The translations under genes and the position numbers were made by a program. The notes beneath the pieces were generated by a model. It ran no database searches, was not told the origin of the DNA, and worked only from the letters and a program-made list of their open reading frames with translations. DNA of 64,000 nt from Microstegium vimineum (Eukaryota > Streptophyta > Magnoliopsida > Poales > Poaceae): contig CM039140.1 of assembly GCA_022036555.1 (NCBI GenBank), positions 3,251,943 to 3,315,942 of the forward strand. Direction: 5' to 3'. Below are positions 20,900-30,789 of this stretch, piece after piece (within the stretch, counting starts at the first letter, position 1; each line of letters starts with the position of its first letter).

Positions 20900-21850
20900 T
20901 TGGGCTAGCTTTAGGGCTTCCCCAACGCAAGGACGTGATGTGATGCCCTAGATTACACGTTGGTGCAAAACATCCACGTCAAATAGACTAGTTGCCTCGC
21001 AACGCACGGTGTGGCGTGCAGAAGAAGTAGTGGTTTTGTCAGTCAAAAGAATAGAGTTACTAGCAAAGATGCATTGGAAGCATATTGCTTGGAGAAAAAG
21101 TGCATTATTGACAAAGTAAAGATGGATGTGAAAGAGACATGATGGGATGGTATACTGAAAAGCACTACTGCCTCCTATGGGAACATGTTAGCTAGGCAGT
21201 GCAGCTTCGGACGTGTACAAGACTTTTTAGGCCAAGGTTAATAGCATGTGTTGCCTCCAATGGTGATGTCCTTAGGGCTTACCCAACACTACAGCGTGGC
21301 GTGCTGTCCCAACACACACATATGCACAAGATGTCCATGTCACAGTGAAGTGTAACCCTGTAGGGCCACAAAGACTCTCGCAGAAGAGTCACGACCTCAT
21401 CTGACAAAAAAAGCTAAGCAACTATTGGGACAACAGTAGCATGGGGAGTAGAGAACCCAAAAAAAGTGCTTTCAGTATCAAAAGGAGGGAGGGTAGGTAT
21501 GTGTGGCTTCCGATGGAGAAAACATTGGCTTCAATAATACTTTTCTTTCTTTTTTCGTGAGGTTGTTGAAGCTATATGCTTGCGTTGTTGCTGCCCTTAG
21601 GGCTTCCCCAATGCAACACGACGGCGTACTACCCCAACATCCACCTAGACGTTCAGACTACGTGTCACCTAGAGTGGTGGTCTCGTAGTTGATCTTGGTC
21701 TCTTGCAGAAGAGCCGATGGCCTTAGCTGACATAAAGCACAAGCTAACAACGATGAACGCGTTGAGGGAGAAAAAGTGACTGCTTGGGGAGTAGAGAAAA
21801 GACTGCTCCATATCATGTCAAATCCTTGAATTTGCTGTATTGAAAAATGC
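20900..21850. repeat. Degenerate ~340-bp tandem repeat, about three units
   Basis: TTAGGGCTTCCCCAA-type boxes recur at about 20920, 21265 and 21597. Each is followed at similar distance by a CATCCACGTC-like box, a GCAGAAGAGTC-like box and, in units 2 and 3, TGGGGAGTAGAGAA. Units are heavily diverged. No protein frame survives; origin unknown. Confidence 0.6.
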
Positions 21851-21909
21851 ACTTCACCACTTTTTTTTTATATGTGTGGTTTGACAACTTTAACTTGGAT
21901 ATACGAAAC

Positions 21910-22080
21910 TAGTAGTCTTCGTTGGGCGTGCCCTTACTAGCCTGCTACACCAATAGTCTCCGTTGGACGTGCCTTACTAGCCTGCTACACCAATAACCTC
22001 CGTTGAATGTGTCCTTACTAGCCTGCTACACCAATAGCCTCCGTTGAGCGTGCCCTAACTAGGCTGCTACACTAATAAGT
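21910..22080. repeat. 43-bp minisatellite, four copies
   Basis: Four head-to-tail copies of a unit containing CTCCGTTGxxxGTGxCCTTA and CTAGCCTGCTACACCAATA. It directly precedes another tandem duplication. Confidence 0.85.
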
Positions 22081-22088
22081 TCAAACAT

Positions 22089-22182
22089 CTCCATAAACAA
22101 ACAAAAAACAATGACGCGAGATACAATGACGACATCCATAAACAAACAAAAAACAATGACGCGAGATACAATGACGACATCC
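22089..22182. repeat. 46-bp perfect tandem duplication
   Basis: The unit ATCCATAAACAAACAAAAAA-CAATGACGCG and its continuation to AATGACGAC occurs twice in a row with no visible difference, so the duplication is recent. Confidence 0.8.
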
Positions 22183-22213
22183 GGTAGCGACAACATCACT
22201 CCTTCCTCAGACG

Positions 22214-22710
22214 CTACACTCTAGCACTCGGCGTAGAGCTGGTACGCCGGTGCGTCGCTGGTGAGCCAATGCTCGAGCTCGACGCCGACCCAGCCTTGGC
22301 GCACGGGGCGTGGTGCCCCGTGGCGGTGACCTGGTGCCCCGTGGCGGTGACCTCCACGGACTTGCAATAGCAGCCCGCAGCCGTGGTGTGGGCCGCGTCA
22401 GAGGTGAGGTTCATCTAGCACGGCGGCGACGAGAGGCAGGGCCCTCGCCGCTGAAGATTTCCACGTTGCCGCGCTCGTAGTAGTCGTGGTCGGCGCCCAT
22501 GAGCGCGCCCCGCCGGTCCAGGTCCAGGATGGTGAAGCCGGCGCCGTGGGCGGCCCCGAGAGCCAGGCTGATCACGGGCGTCCGTCCCGGCCTTCCAGAT
22601 CGACCCGACTCCCGGCCGATTCAGAGCTCCGCATGCAGCGGCACCACTACCTGGATGTCCGGCGATCATGTGGTGCACACGGAGAACGGAGATCTATGCC
22701 ACACTAGACA
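22214..22710 (-). pseudogene. PLAT-domain paralogue, degenerate
   Basis: The minus strand carries the PLAT core in broken frames: GADHDYYERGNVEIFSGEGP, then CLSSPPC, a stop, then MNLTSDAAHTTAAGCYCKSVEVTATGH, aligning with GAGHDYYERGNLDIFSG and MNLTSDGSGAHHGWYCNYLE of the gene at 12580-13346. Frameshifts and a stop (about 22412-22414) break it. A 21-bp tandem duplication at about 22310-22355 adds a second VTATGHx unit. Neither signal-peptide exon nor splice site could be found. It is a dead duplicate of the nearby PLAT gene or of a close relative. Confidence 0.8.
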
Positions 22711-22984
22711 ACGGGCGTCCATGCTTAAGCTTAATCCACTGCTTGTTGGACACCTCAAGTATGCATTAGCCTCTTTGAGCAAGTACATGAAGCACAGGTG
22801 CACGGGGTAGTAAATTAAAGGGAAAAAGTGAAGATTGCTATTATAATTTTGTTAAATTAGAGATATATCATCATATCCTACGTGTCATTGACTCAGATGA
22901 GGTCTATATGTCAGTGACATATCTCTAACTTTTGCAAGAGTTAGCCATATGTAATGCTTAAACAAAGACTTTGTTTGAATGATG

Positions 22985-23110
22985 TTGGATTAATCTCAAT
23001 CTAGATATATTGGAGTGAATTCGGATAAAATTTAGTTTAAAATCCACTCCAATCCACATCAATACACGTGCATTGATATAGAACCAATTATATCCAAATA
23101 AGACCTAAAA
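22985..23110. mobile_element. Eroded Tourist-like MITE
   Basis: The internal sequence TTGGAGTGAATTCGGATAA and TCCACTCCAATCCACAT resembles the element at 28490-28610 (ATTGGAGTGGATATTAG, CACTCCAATACATGTG). Ends TTTGTTTGAATGA and ATCCAAATAAGACC fit a decayed GGCCxTGTTTGGAT terminus. Confidence 0.45.
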
Positions 23111-23241
23111 TAGGTCAGAGTGTTGTGGCGCTGGCAAAGTACTTGATGTGGATTCAACTATAGTAACGCTACAAATGATTGAATTAAAATTGAGTAAAGA
23201 GCAAAAATGTAAATCAAGCTAGAAGGTATCCTTTAGATGTA

Positions 23242-23485
23242 CTCCCTAGTACTTAAAAAAGTTATTTTGATAAGACTTACATTCAAAATATAAATCATAA
23301 ATAATTTTAAATTGTTAAGTTTGAAAATGTAAAAATCATATAAATAAATAGATTTATTTTTAAAAAATATTGTTATAAGAATATACCTATATTATTTTTT
23401 ATAAAAAAAATAAAAATTTAAAATATATGTTTTAGAGATTATGTCGTTGTCTAAAACCAACGTTATTTTTTTAGTATAGAGAGAG
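23242..23485. mobile_element. Stowaway-like MITE
   Basis: Starts CTCCCTAGTACTTAAAAAAG and ends TTTTTTAGTATAGAGAGAG, flanked by TA on both sides. The termini are diverged but complementary. It lies about 330 bp upstream of the ERGIC3 start codon. Confidence 0.6.
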
Positions 23486-23813
23486 TATATTATACCTTAC
23501 CATGCTGAATTAGGAAGAATGGTTAATCTGACGGTGGAAAACGACCAGTCAATCAGTTTCAGTCGTGAAAACAAGAAGTCAAAACTGGAGCATCCGTGGA
23601 CGTTTTTGCATCTTTCCAAAAAGGGCGAGAAAAACCAATACCGCTATACAAAGGCGCAGGAGGAGCACGACAATTCGGTAATAATTTAATAAATTCATGA
23701 CGAACAATTCGCTAATTCAGCCCCCCGAAAGAAAACTGAAATAAGCGAGGAAGGGACGGGCTCGGTCTCTCCGCCCGATTCCGCCGCCTCCGACTTCCGA
23801 GATCCCGTCAGCC

Positions 23814-26800
23814 ATGGACGGGCTCCTGTCGAAGCTCCGCAGCCTGGACGCGTACCCCAAGGTGAACGAGGACTTCTACAGCCGCACCCTCTCCGGCGGC
23901 ATAATCACGCTCGCCTCCTCCGTTGTCATGCTCCTCCTCTTCGTCTCCGAGCTCCGTACGCGTCTTGCTTTTTCCTTGCCCGCCCCCCCCCCCCCCCCCC
24001 CCCCCCTCCCCCCTACGCATCGATCTAGGTCCTTGTATGCCGACCCCTGTCGCATTACGATTCTGGCGTTCTCCCCAGGATGCGTCGAGATCTGGTGTTG
24101 TGATTACGGGATTGGTGGAGCGGTTGGAAATCGATCACGCGTAGTTGGGTTGGCGAGAGTGGGATTGAGTGGCTATTCGACCGTACAAGATGTTATGTGT
24201 GCTGCGCTTTGTACTATCAGGATTCAACTCATTTCATGAGTAGCTACGAAGCTCTGGAGATAATGCTGTTAACTTTCGTTCTCTTTTAGTTAGTGAATAA
24301 TAAGGTGTTGACCTGTCATGTTATATAAGCTTGTAGAGAAAGAACAGCTACAAATGGCAATAATTATTGGTTCCATACAGAATTTGGGATAAAAGGCAGT
24401 TTCTCTTGTGCTTGGTTGCTTTGTTGCCGAATGTAAGGGCCAGTTTCATCAGAAATTCAGACGCAGATTTACTCGCTGTGACAGAAAACTTAAGATTTAA
24501 GTTTACCTAGTAGCCACATGTTTTCTTGAAGTAAACAAGGAGCTCTTTTGCTCTCATTGTTTTAGATATCAGTTTTTTAGTGTGTGAGTATTCGAAACTT
24601 TAGGTTTGCTTTCTTTCAATTTTCTTTACGGGATGAATACCAACGAGAAGGTTAGGTTAACCAAAGAAATCATTCTACCGATCTACTACTTTATATTCTT
24701 TTTCTATTCATGATTTGTCCTTATTTTCCATTTAATGTCTCTCTATGCAGGATTATATCTCCATGCAGTTACTGAGACAACGCTAAGGGTTGATACTTCA
24801 AGTGGAGAAACACTTTGCATAAATGTAATGTACAGCTTTTATATTCTTGCACCGTTTCATTGTCACCCTTTACCAACTGTTAGCAAACACTAATTTCTTT
24901 TTAAGCTCTTTTTGCCTGCTAGTTGTTCCTTGATTCTTGTATATTTTCTAAGCCTGGATCTTGGCGTACCAGAACTTATTTTGTACATGAAAACTTTGGC
25001 ATTCTAATCTATATACTAATTTATGTTCAGACACTTGTTGACATCTACCTTTTTATGATGCTTAAAATGCAGTTTGATGTCACCTTTCCAGCCCTTCAAT
25101 GTGCTATAATTAGCCTGGATGCAATGGACATCAGTGGACAGGAGCACCTAGATGTGGTATGCATTTGTGTATTCAGCTTTTTAGCTGTTACGAGTTATGT
25201 TCAGTAACTGATGGTTGCAGACTTGTTGTAACTAACTTGTTCCAGTTTAATGCTCTTATCATCTTATGTAGAAACATGATATATTCAAGCAGCGAATTGA
25301 TGCCCATGGCAATGTTATTGCGACTAAGCAAGATGCAGTTGGTGGGATGAAGGTGAGATCATCTCTTGTGGGTGTTAAAACTTAAAAGTCACACCTATAG
25401 CATGTAGAATGTATAACAACACTGCCTCAAAATCAGGTCCTTTGAAATAATCCAACTATATGGAGTATTACGACATTTCCTTTTGTATAGTCCTAGTTTC
25501 TTAGTGTGTGATTTGTTCTGCACATAATATCTGACTTATTTCCTTGATGCATTACATAACACATATTGGCTTTGCAAGTGAATTTCCTTTAGGTGTTTTG
25601 TATTGCTCAAATCCATGCATGTTTTGTCATACCTAAAGATGCACATTTCCTTGCCTTTTCAACAGATGGAAGCACCTCTACAACATCATGGTGGAAGGCT
25701 TGAACACAATGAAACCTATTGTGGCTCTTGTTATGGTGCACAAGAAGTATGTTTCTCTCTCTTGTGAGATAATATGTCTCTGGCCCACAAAATACGCAAT
25801 TGTATTACTACCTTTTGTGTTGCATGGAGTACTTTAGACTTCACGAATCGTGATTTCACCTTCTTTGTCTATTGATCAATCACCACTGATCCATCAGCAT
25901 CACGTAGTGCAAGTGCTGTTACAAAGTTCGGGAGGGGATCAAGCCAAACATGCTCACCTGGGTCCCCGTACAGATACTGGTGTCCATCTCATAAGCACAC
26001 CAATTACAGTCACGGGGTACAAACACCACACTAGCAAATATGAAATTGAGACTCATAAAAATTTCAGTTTCCATAAACCAGACACCGGCAGGAGCTTGAT
26101 CAAAAGCTGTGGACTTCAGGGCACTGAAAAAGCAAGAACAATCTGTTTCAATGATGATCCTCATACCATTAGCTGATTCTGCCTCCAGAGCCATCCTTGC
26201 AAGCCATCATGTCCGCACACTGAGCATCATGTACAACATCTATTGATCCAGTGCCAGCCATGACCGCTGAGCCTTCATGATCATGAGCAATAAAACCCCA
26301 ACTGCCCTTCTGATTGGCAAGAAAAGCACCATCAATATTTATTTTGATTAGTTCTGGCATCGGTGGAGACCATCTGCTGACTTTGCCATTTTTCCTAGTG
26401 AAATTTGCCTCCTTATTAAGATATCCCCAGCCATGCTATGTACCTTATATAAAACTTGGTCAGCTGAAAGCATAGTATCACCTGCATTCACTTTGATATC
26501 CCCAGCCATGCTATGAATCGTGATTTTATTAGTCTACTGTTCGCTTTTGGCCAGATCTCAGGAAGGTTGCCTTTCTTTGAATTAACATTTTCATCAGTTA
26601 TAGCTCTTGTGAAAGATGACATCATAAGTTCGTAAATCGTAATACATACATGTCAGCTCATGTCAATAGCTGGGCCATGCTAAACTCTTTTCAGTGAAGT
26701 TTTCAATAACACCCCTAATTTGAATCCTGTATAAATGAACTACAGAGCAAAAGTCAGACCTAATGGGGCTACTGAATATATCTGTGAGTTAGGCCATTTT

Positions 26801-29153
26801 TTGTTTCTTTAGCATATATCTTTCTGTTAACACTTCTTCATTTTTCTTACTGTGCAAAAATTTACATGATTGCTTTAGAACCTGTTATCTTTGTATAATA
26901 ATCCTACACATATGTAGTTCATCTGCTGTTTTGTTATGAATTTTTTAGCTAACAGCTTTCCTTATTGAATGTAGTCTGATGATCAATGTTGTAACTCGTG
27001 TGAAGATGTTCGCGAAGCCTATAGGAAAAAAGGTTGGGGTGTATCAAATCCAGATGCGCTTGACCAGGTAGAGCCATCTGATGTAACTACCAAAAAGAAA
27101 AGGTCACATAATGTAGCCAATGTCCCCTTTATTTTCAAGTCAATTATTATGTTTGATGTGTGTTGTTCTGTAGTGCAAAAGGGAGGGCTTTCTTCAAAGT
27201 ATAAAGGATGAAGAAGGCGAAGGATGCAATATTTATGGCTTCATTGAAGTTAGTAAGGTTGCTGGGAATTTCCATTTTGCTCCAGGGAAAAGTTTCCAGC
27301 AGTCAAATGTGCATGTCCATGACTTGCTTCCATTCCAGAAGGACAGCTTCAATGTAATCATACTTGAGCAAATCTGTAAAGGAAGATTTGTCATTTTGTC
27401 ACTAGCATTATCGCGTTAACATTAACCATTTTATTCTTTACAATGCCAGCTCAGCCATAAGATAAACAGACTAAGTTTTGGAGAATACTTTCCTGGTGTT
27501 GTTAATCCACTTGACGGGTAGTTTCCTGTTCCTGTAATGTTATTTTTATTTCATATATTTGTTTTCTGGGTTTGTTACTAAGATTCTCTACTTGTTAAAC
27601 ATGCAGGGCAAATTGGGTGCAGCATTCACCATATGGGATGTACCAATACTTCATCAAGGTTTGTCCTATCCTTTTGAGGCTTAATTAAAAGAAGTGCCAA
27701 ACGATATGTTGTCTTTCTAGTTAAATTGCTCCTGTTTTTTTCTTCTTATTTTCTATATATTCGTATACTTACTGTTACACCAATAACTTAATTCAGAATA
27801 TCTGAAACTATTCTTTTTTCTGGTCTTCCAGGTTGTTCCTACAGTCTACACTGACATAAATGAACACATTATTCTCTCTAATCAGGTAATTTCTTTCTTT
27901 TTTTTTTCTTTTTGTGGGCAAACATTTTCATGCTGCTGATGCACATATGGATATCTATAGTGATATCAAGCATTCCCTAAGATGCTGCAATTCATTGCCA
28001 CAGTTCTCCGTAACGGAACATTTTAGAAGTGGTGAGAGCAGTCGGATGCAGGCTCTTCCTGGCGTGTTTTTCTTCTTTTTTGACCTTTCTCCAATCAAGG
28101 TACTTACATTTGATACTGTATTGCAGATAGATAATGTAAGGGTGGCCTACTTTACTCATTTGTTTCTTTTGTTTTTCTGTGTGAGATTTGCTTATTCTCC
28201 TTCAGTAATGGTAAGATTGGGATTTCTGGAAATCATTGTATTTGTAGTTGCTTGATATGCATTTTGCAGTACATGAGTGTAATTTTTCATCAATGGCTTT
28301 TACAGGTCACATTCATGGAACAACATGTGTCATTCTTACACTTTTTAACTAATGTTTGCGCTATTGTTGGAGGTAATGTTTTCCGTCTATCCTGTTTATG
28401 CTAACTAGACTCTCTGTCATGCACCTTTTCTGTTTACAAGAAGGGGTCATTTGGATCCTTTCATTTTGGAGGAATTTGAATCTCCTTAAGGCCCTGTTTG
28501 GATGTGCATGTATCTCCCTAATGGTTTGGACTGGATTGGAGTGGATATTAGTTCAAATACACTCCAATACATGTGGTTTGATAGAGATACATGTGCATCC
28601 AAACAAGGCCTAAGGGATTAGGCTATTTGGTTTGGAATTTGACATTCCACAACTATAATTTTCTCCCTTGTATGGCTATCTCAAATTCATAGGGTGGGAG
28701 ATGAAATTTGATTATATAATCACCATGCTATGTTTCTTCTCTATAACTATAATTTTCTCCCTTGTATGGCTAACAATAGTATTCAAATATATTCCATATA
28801 CAACCATATTAGCTTATCTATGTGACTATGTCTAAATTTTTAGAATAAATTCAATTCCAAGGATCCAAACGGGGCCTAAGTATATTTGTTGAACACACTT
28901 GTAATTCAATTGAACATTTGACCTGATGAACATGGGTATTTGCCCCATTTAATGGCTTGGCCAGGAACAATGTAAAAGCTGTGTTTCGAGCATTAACCAA
29001 GTCTTCTATATCCTTGGAACAGTTGCACCGATTACCTGAGAATTTTTTTCTTGATGTGCAGGTGTGTTCACCGTTTCTGGAATCGTAGATTCATTTGTAT
29101 ACCATAGTCAAAGAGCAATCAAGAAGAAGATGGAAATTGGCAAATTCAACTGA
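23814..29153 (+). CDS. ERGIC3: ERGIC3-like ER-Golgi cargo receptor
   Basis: Thirteen exons, all GT-AG: 23814-23955, 24751-24824, 25073-25156, 25272-25352, 25666-25746, 26975-27067, 27174-27353, 27450-27517, 27607-27658, 27832-27885, 28004-28099, 28306-28372 and 29062-29153; 387 residues, the usual plant length. MDGLLSKLRSLDAYPKVNED and a membrane span (about 28-46) form the ERGIC_N domain. A lumenal ERV/COPII-coat domain follows, with CGSCYG, CCNSCEDV, INRLSFGEYFPGVVNPLDG and SPYGMYQYFIKVVPT. A second span, FLTNVCAIVGGVFTVSGIVD, precedes the short cytosolic tail AIKKKMEIGKFN. Family members cycle in COPII/COPI vesicles between ER and Golgi. A poly(C) run lies in intron 1, a LINE in intron 5 and nested MITEs in intron 12. 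Confidence 0.93.
23983..24006. repeat. Poly(C) run of 24 in ERGIC3 intron 1
   Basis: 24 consecutive C, one T, then six more C, starting 27 bp after the exon 1 donor. Length may be inaccurate because homopolymers are error-prone. Confidence 0.8.
25857..26514 (-). mobile_element. 5'-truncated LINE inserted antisense in ERGIC3 intron 5
   Basis: Minus-strand frames give IKINIDGAFLANQKGSWGFI, GSAVMAGTGSIDVVHDAQCA and MRIIIETDCSCFFSALKSTA, the RNase H-like (RVT_3) domain at the C-terminus of plant LINE ORF2, ending in a VPRDCNWCAYEMDT-type tail. The frame is broken between pieces (about 26190). The 12-bp sequence GAATCGTGATTT occurs at 25845-25856 and 26515-26526 and is the probable target-site duplication. 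Only about 658 bp inserted, so the copy is heavily 5'-truncated, as LINEs usually are. Confidence 0.8.
28443..28876. mobile_element. MITE (outer) in ERGIC3 intron 12
   Basis: Left end GGGGTCATTTGGATCCTT pairs with the right end, which on the minus strand reads GGCCCCGTTTGGATCCTT. A Tourist-like element at 28490-28610 is inserted in it. Right flank TAA (28877-28879); left flank GAA, so the target duplication is imperfect. Confidence 0.65.
28490..28610. mobile_element. Tourist-like MITE (inner, nested)
   Basis: 121 bp with ~27-bp inverted termini, GGCCCTGTTTGGATGTGCAT at the left and GGCCTTGTTTGGATGCACAT on the minus strand at the right, flanked by TAA (28487-28489 and 28611-28613). It is a compact, nearly intact copy. 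Confidence 0.85.
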
Positions 29154-29490
29154 TGTTGATCTCCGATGGCTGCAATTAAGTAGCTTCTGTTGCAGCCCCA
29201 AGTTCCAGAAATGGGTGATCGATGCACTGTGGCTTTTGCTCTGGAACTCTTGGCACACTTCGTAGTTTACAAACAATTGCTCATCAGATAACTCTTGGTG
29301 AGCTTGCCAACTTGCTTCCGGCAAAGATACCAGCGAACAAGATGGTCATCGTGTACACTTCTATGTATTATGGCACACAAGCAAATGAAACAATTCAGAA
29401 ACGCTCCGTTTTTGTACGCACTAGTCTAACAAGAAAACATTTTACTTCCGTGAGCTGCAGGTATTCGTGTACTGTTGTAAATTTGTGGTA

Positions 29491-29517
29491 GGGGGGGGGG
29501 GGGGGGGGGGGGGGGGG
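29491..29517. repeat. Poly(G) run of 27 downstream of ERGIC3
   Basis: 27 consecutive G, 338 bp after the ERGIC3 stop, in its likely 3' UTR or just beyond. A G-quadruplex-capable run on the sense strand; length may be a sequencing estimate. Confidence 0.8.
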
Positions 29518-30789
29518 AGCCTATCTGTAGTTTTTTTTTTCTTTTTTTACAATTGTATGTGTCTGTACCAGTTTTTTTTTTCGGAGACATTTATAGCTTC
29601 GACAAGTAAAGGTTGAAAATATATAAGAATCATTTTTCAAAGAAAGCAAGCTTATCGTTGCAATCCCATGATTTTCTTTCTGAACTCATACATAGTTAAG
29701 CTAAGACTAGAGGCAACCAGGTCCACGAGCATTGTGCATCTGTGCCCCCTCCAATACAAAATATCAGGTGTGATTTATAATACGCTCTGTTTGTTTGGTT
29801 TATCAGCTGGCTTATCAGCTACTAAAACAGTGTTTAGTCAAAAACAACACCAACCGGCTTATCAGCCATCAAAACGATCAAACGAACAGGGCAATAATGT
29901 TTCTAGCAACAAATCATAAATATAAGAGAGCGCTTTCAAATACGGATCCAAGATATGACTTTTGCACAAAAAAAAAAGGGCTTGCATATGCTGATTCTTA
30001 GCTGACGATTATGAACTCTGAATCCAAAAATGCGTGTGCTCCTTATAAATGAAATGGATGCTCCTTATATAAAAACAAATGCAGGGTTATATTTGTTATA
30101 GAGCCCCGTTTGGCAGCTTTCAGTTTTATAAAAATGTTCCTGAAGAGGCTGATTTTGATTCTCATGAAACTAGGTTTTTTTTCAGTTTTTTGGTGAACCC
30201 TGAACCATTCACGGAACAACATGTGCTGTTTGGAGAATTTCTACAAAATGCTTGAATGCACCGTAGCCAAGCTGATTTGGTAGGTAATGACATGGATGAC
30301 ACTAGGATACCAAAGTATGCCCATCAGCTCTTTGTATCACTCTCGATTTTTTTTTTATAACAGTTCTATAACAAAGAGTTAAAGTACGGGTGAATTGCAG
30401 ATCAGCTTGTCCCAGAAAAGCACATTTTGAATTTTCATCTCATCCACTTGTCCCTCTCCCTTTGTAGACTAATCGCAATCGCTGGCATGTACGGTAGTAG
30501 TGTTCCTTTTGTCTCAAGTGATTCACCAATCACCATGTCATTTCAAGCACACTCGTACGATCAGCGCTGATCCAAACGAATGGCGGCTCATGTCATCCCA
30601 TCATCTTTGTTGATCGATTTCAGATGGCCAAAGACGCCTTCCGATGACCAAAGACGCCTAATTGTGGTTACGCTTTCCGCGAATCCCTCATCTTCGTTCG
30701 TCGACTTCCGCACCAAACAACCAACAAACTCCATCTCCCGACCGTTCCCGTCCCCACCAACCGCCGCCGCCGCCGCGGCAGCAGCAGCC
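29518..30789 (+). other. Spacer between ERGIC3 and lipoyl synthase genes
   Basis: Contains the small MITE at 29785-29892 and, at about 30103, a lone GCCCCGTTTGGCAGC terminus of a further MITE without a clear right end. From 30580 the sequence is GC-richer and in frame with lipoyl synthase, but it lacks a presequence-like start and is taken as 5' UTR and promoter. Confidence 0.4.
29785..29892. mobile_element. Small GTTTGTTTGG-type MITE
   Basis: Termini GCTCTGTTTGTTTGG and, on the minus strand, GCCCTGTTCGTTTGATC; interior GGCTTATCAGC boxes as in the copy at 20233-20339. Confidence 0.65.

Noticed and set aside
30580..30789. Upstream extension of lipoyl synthase by 70 codons
   Set aside because: The open frame is Pro/Ser-rich and ends in an Ala run before a Met that starts a good mitochondrial presequence.
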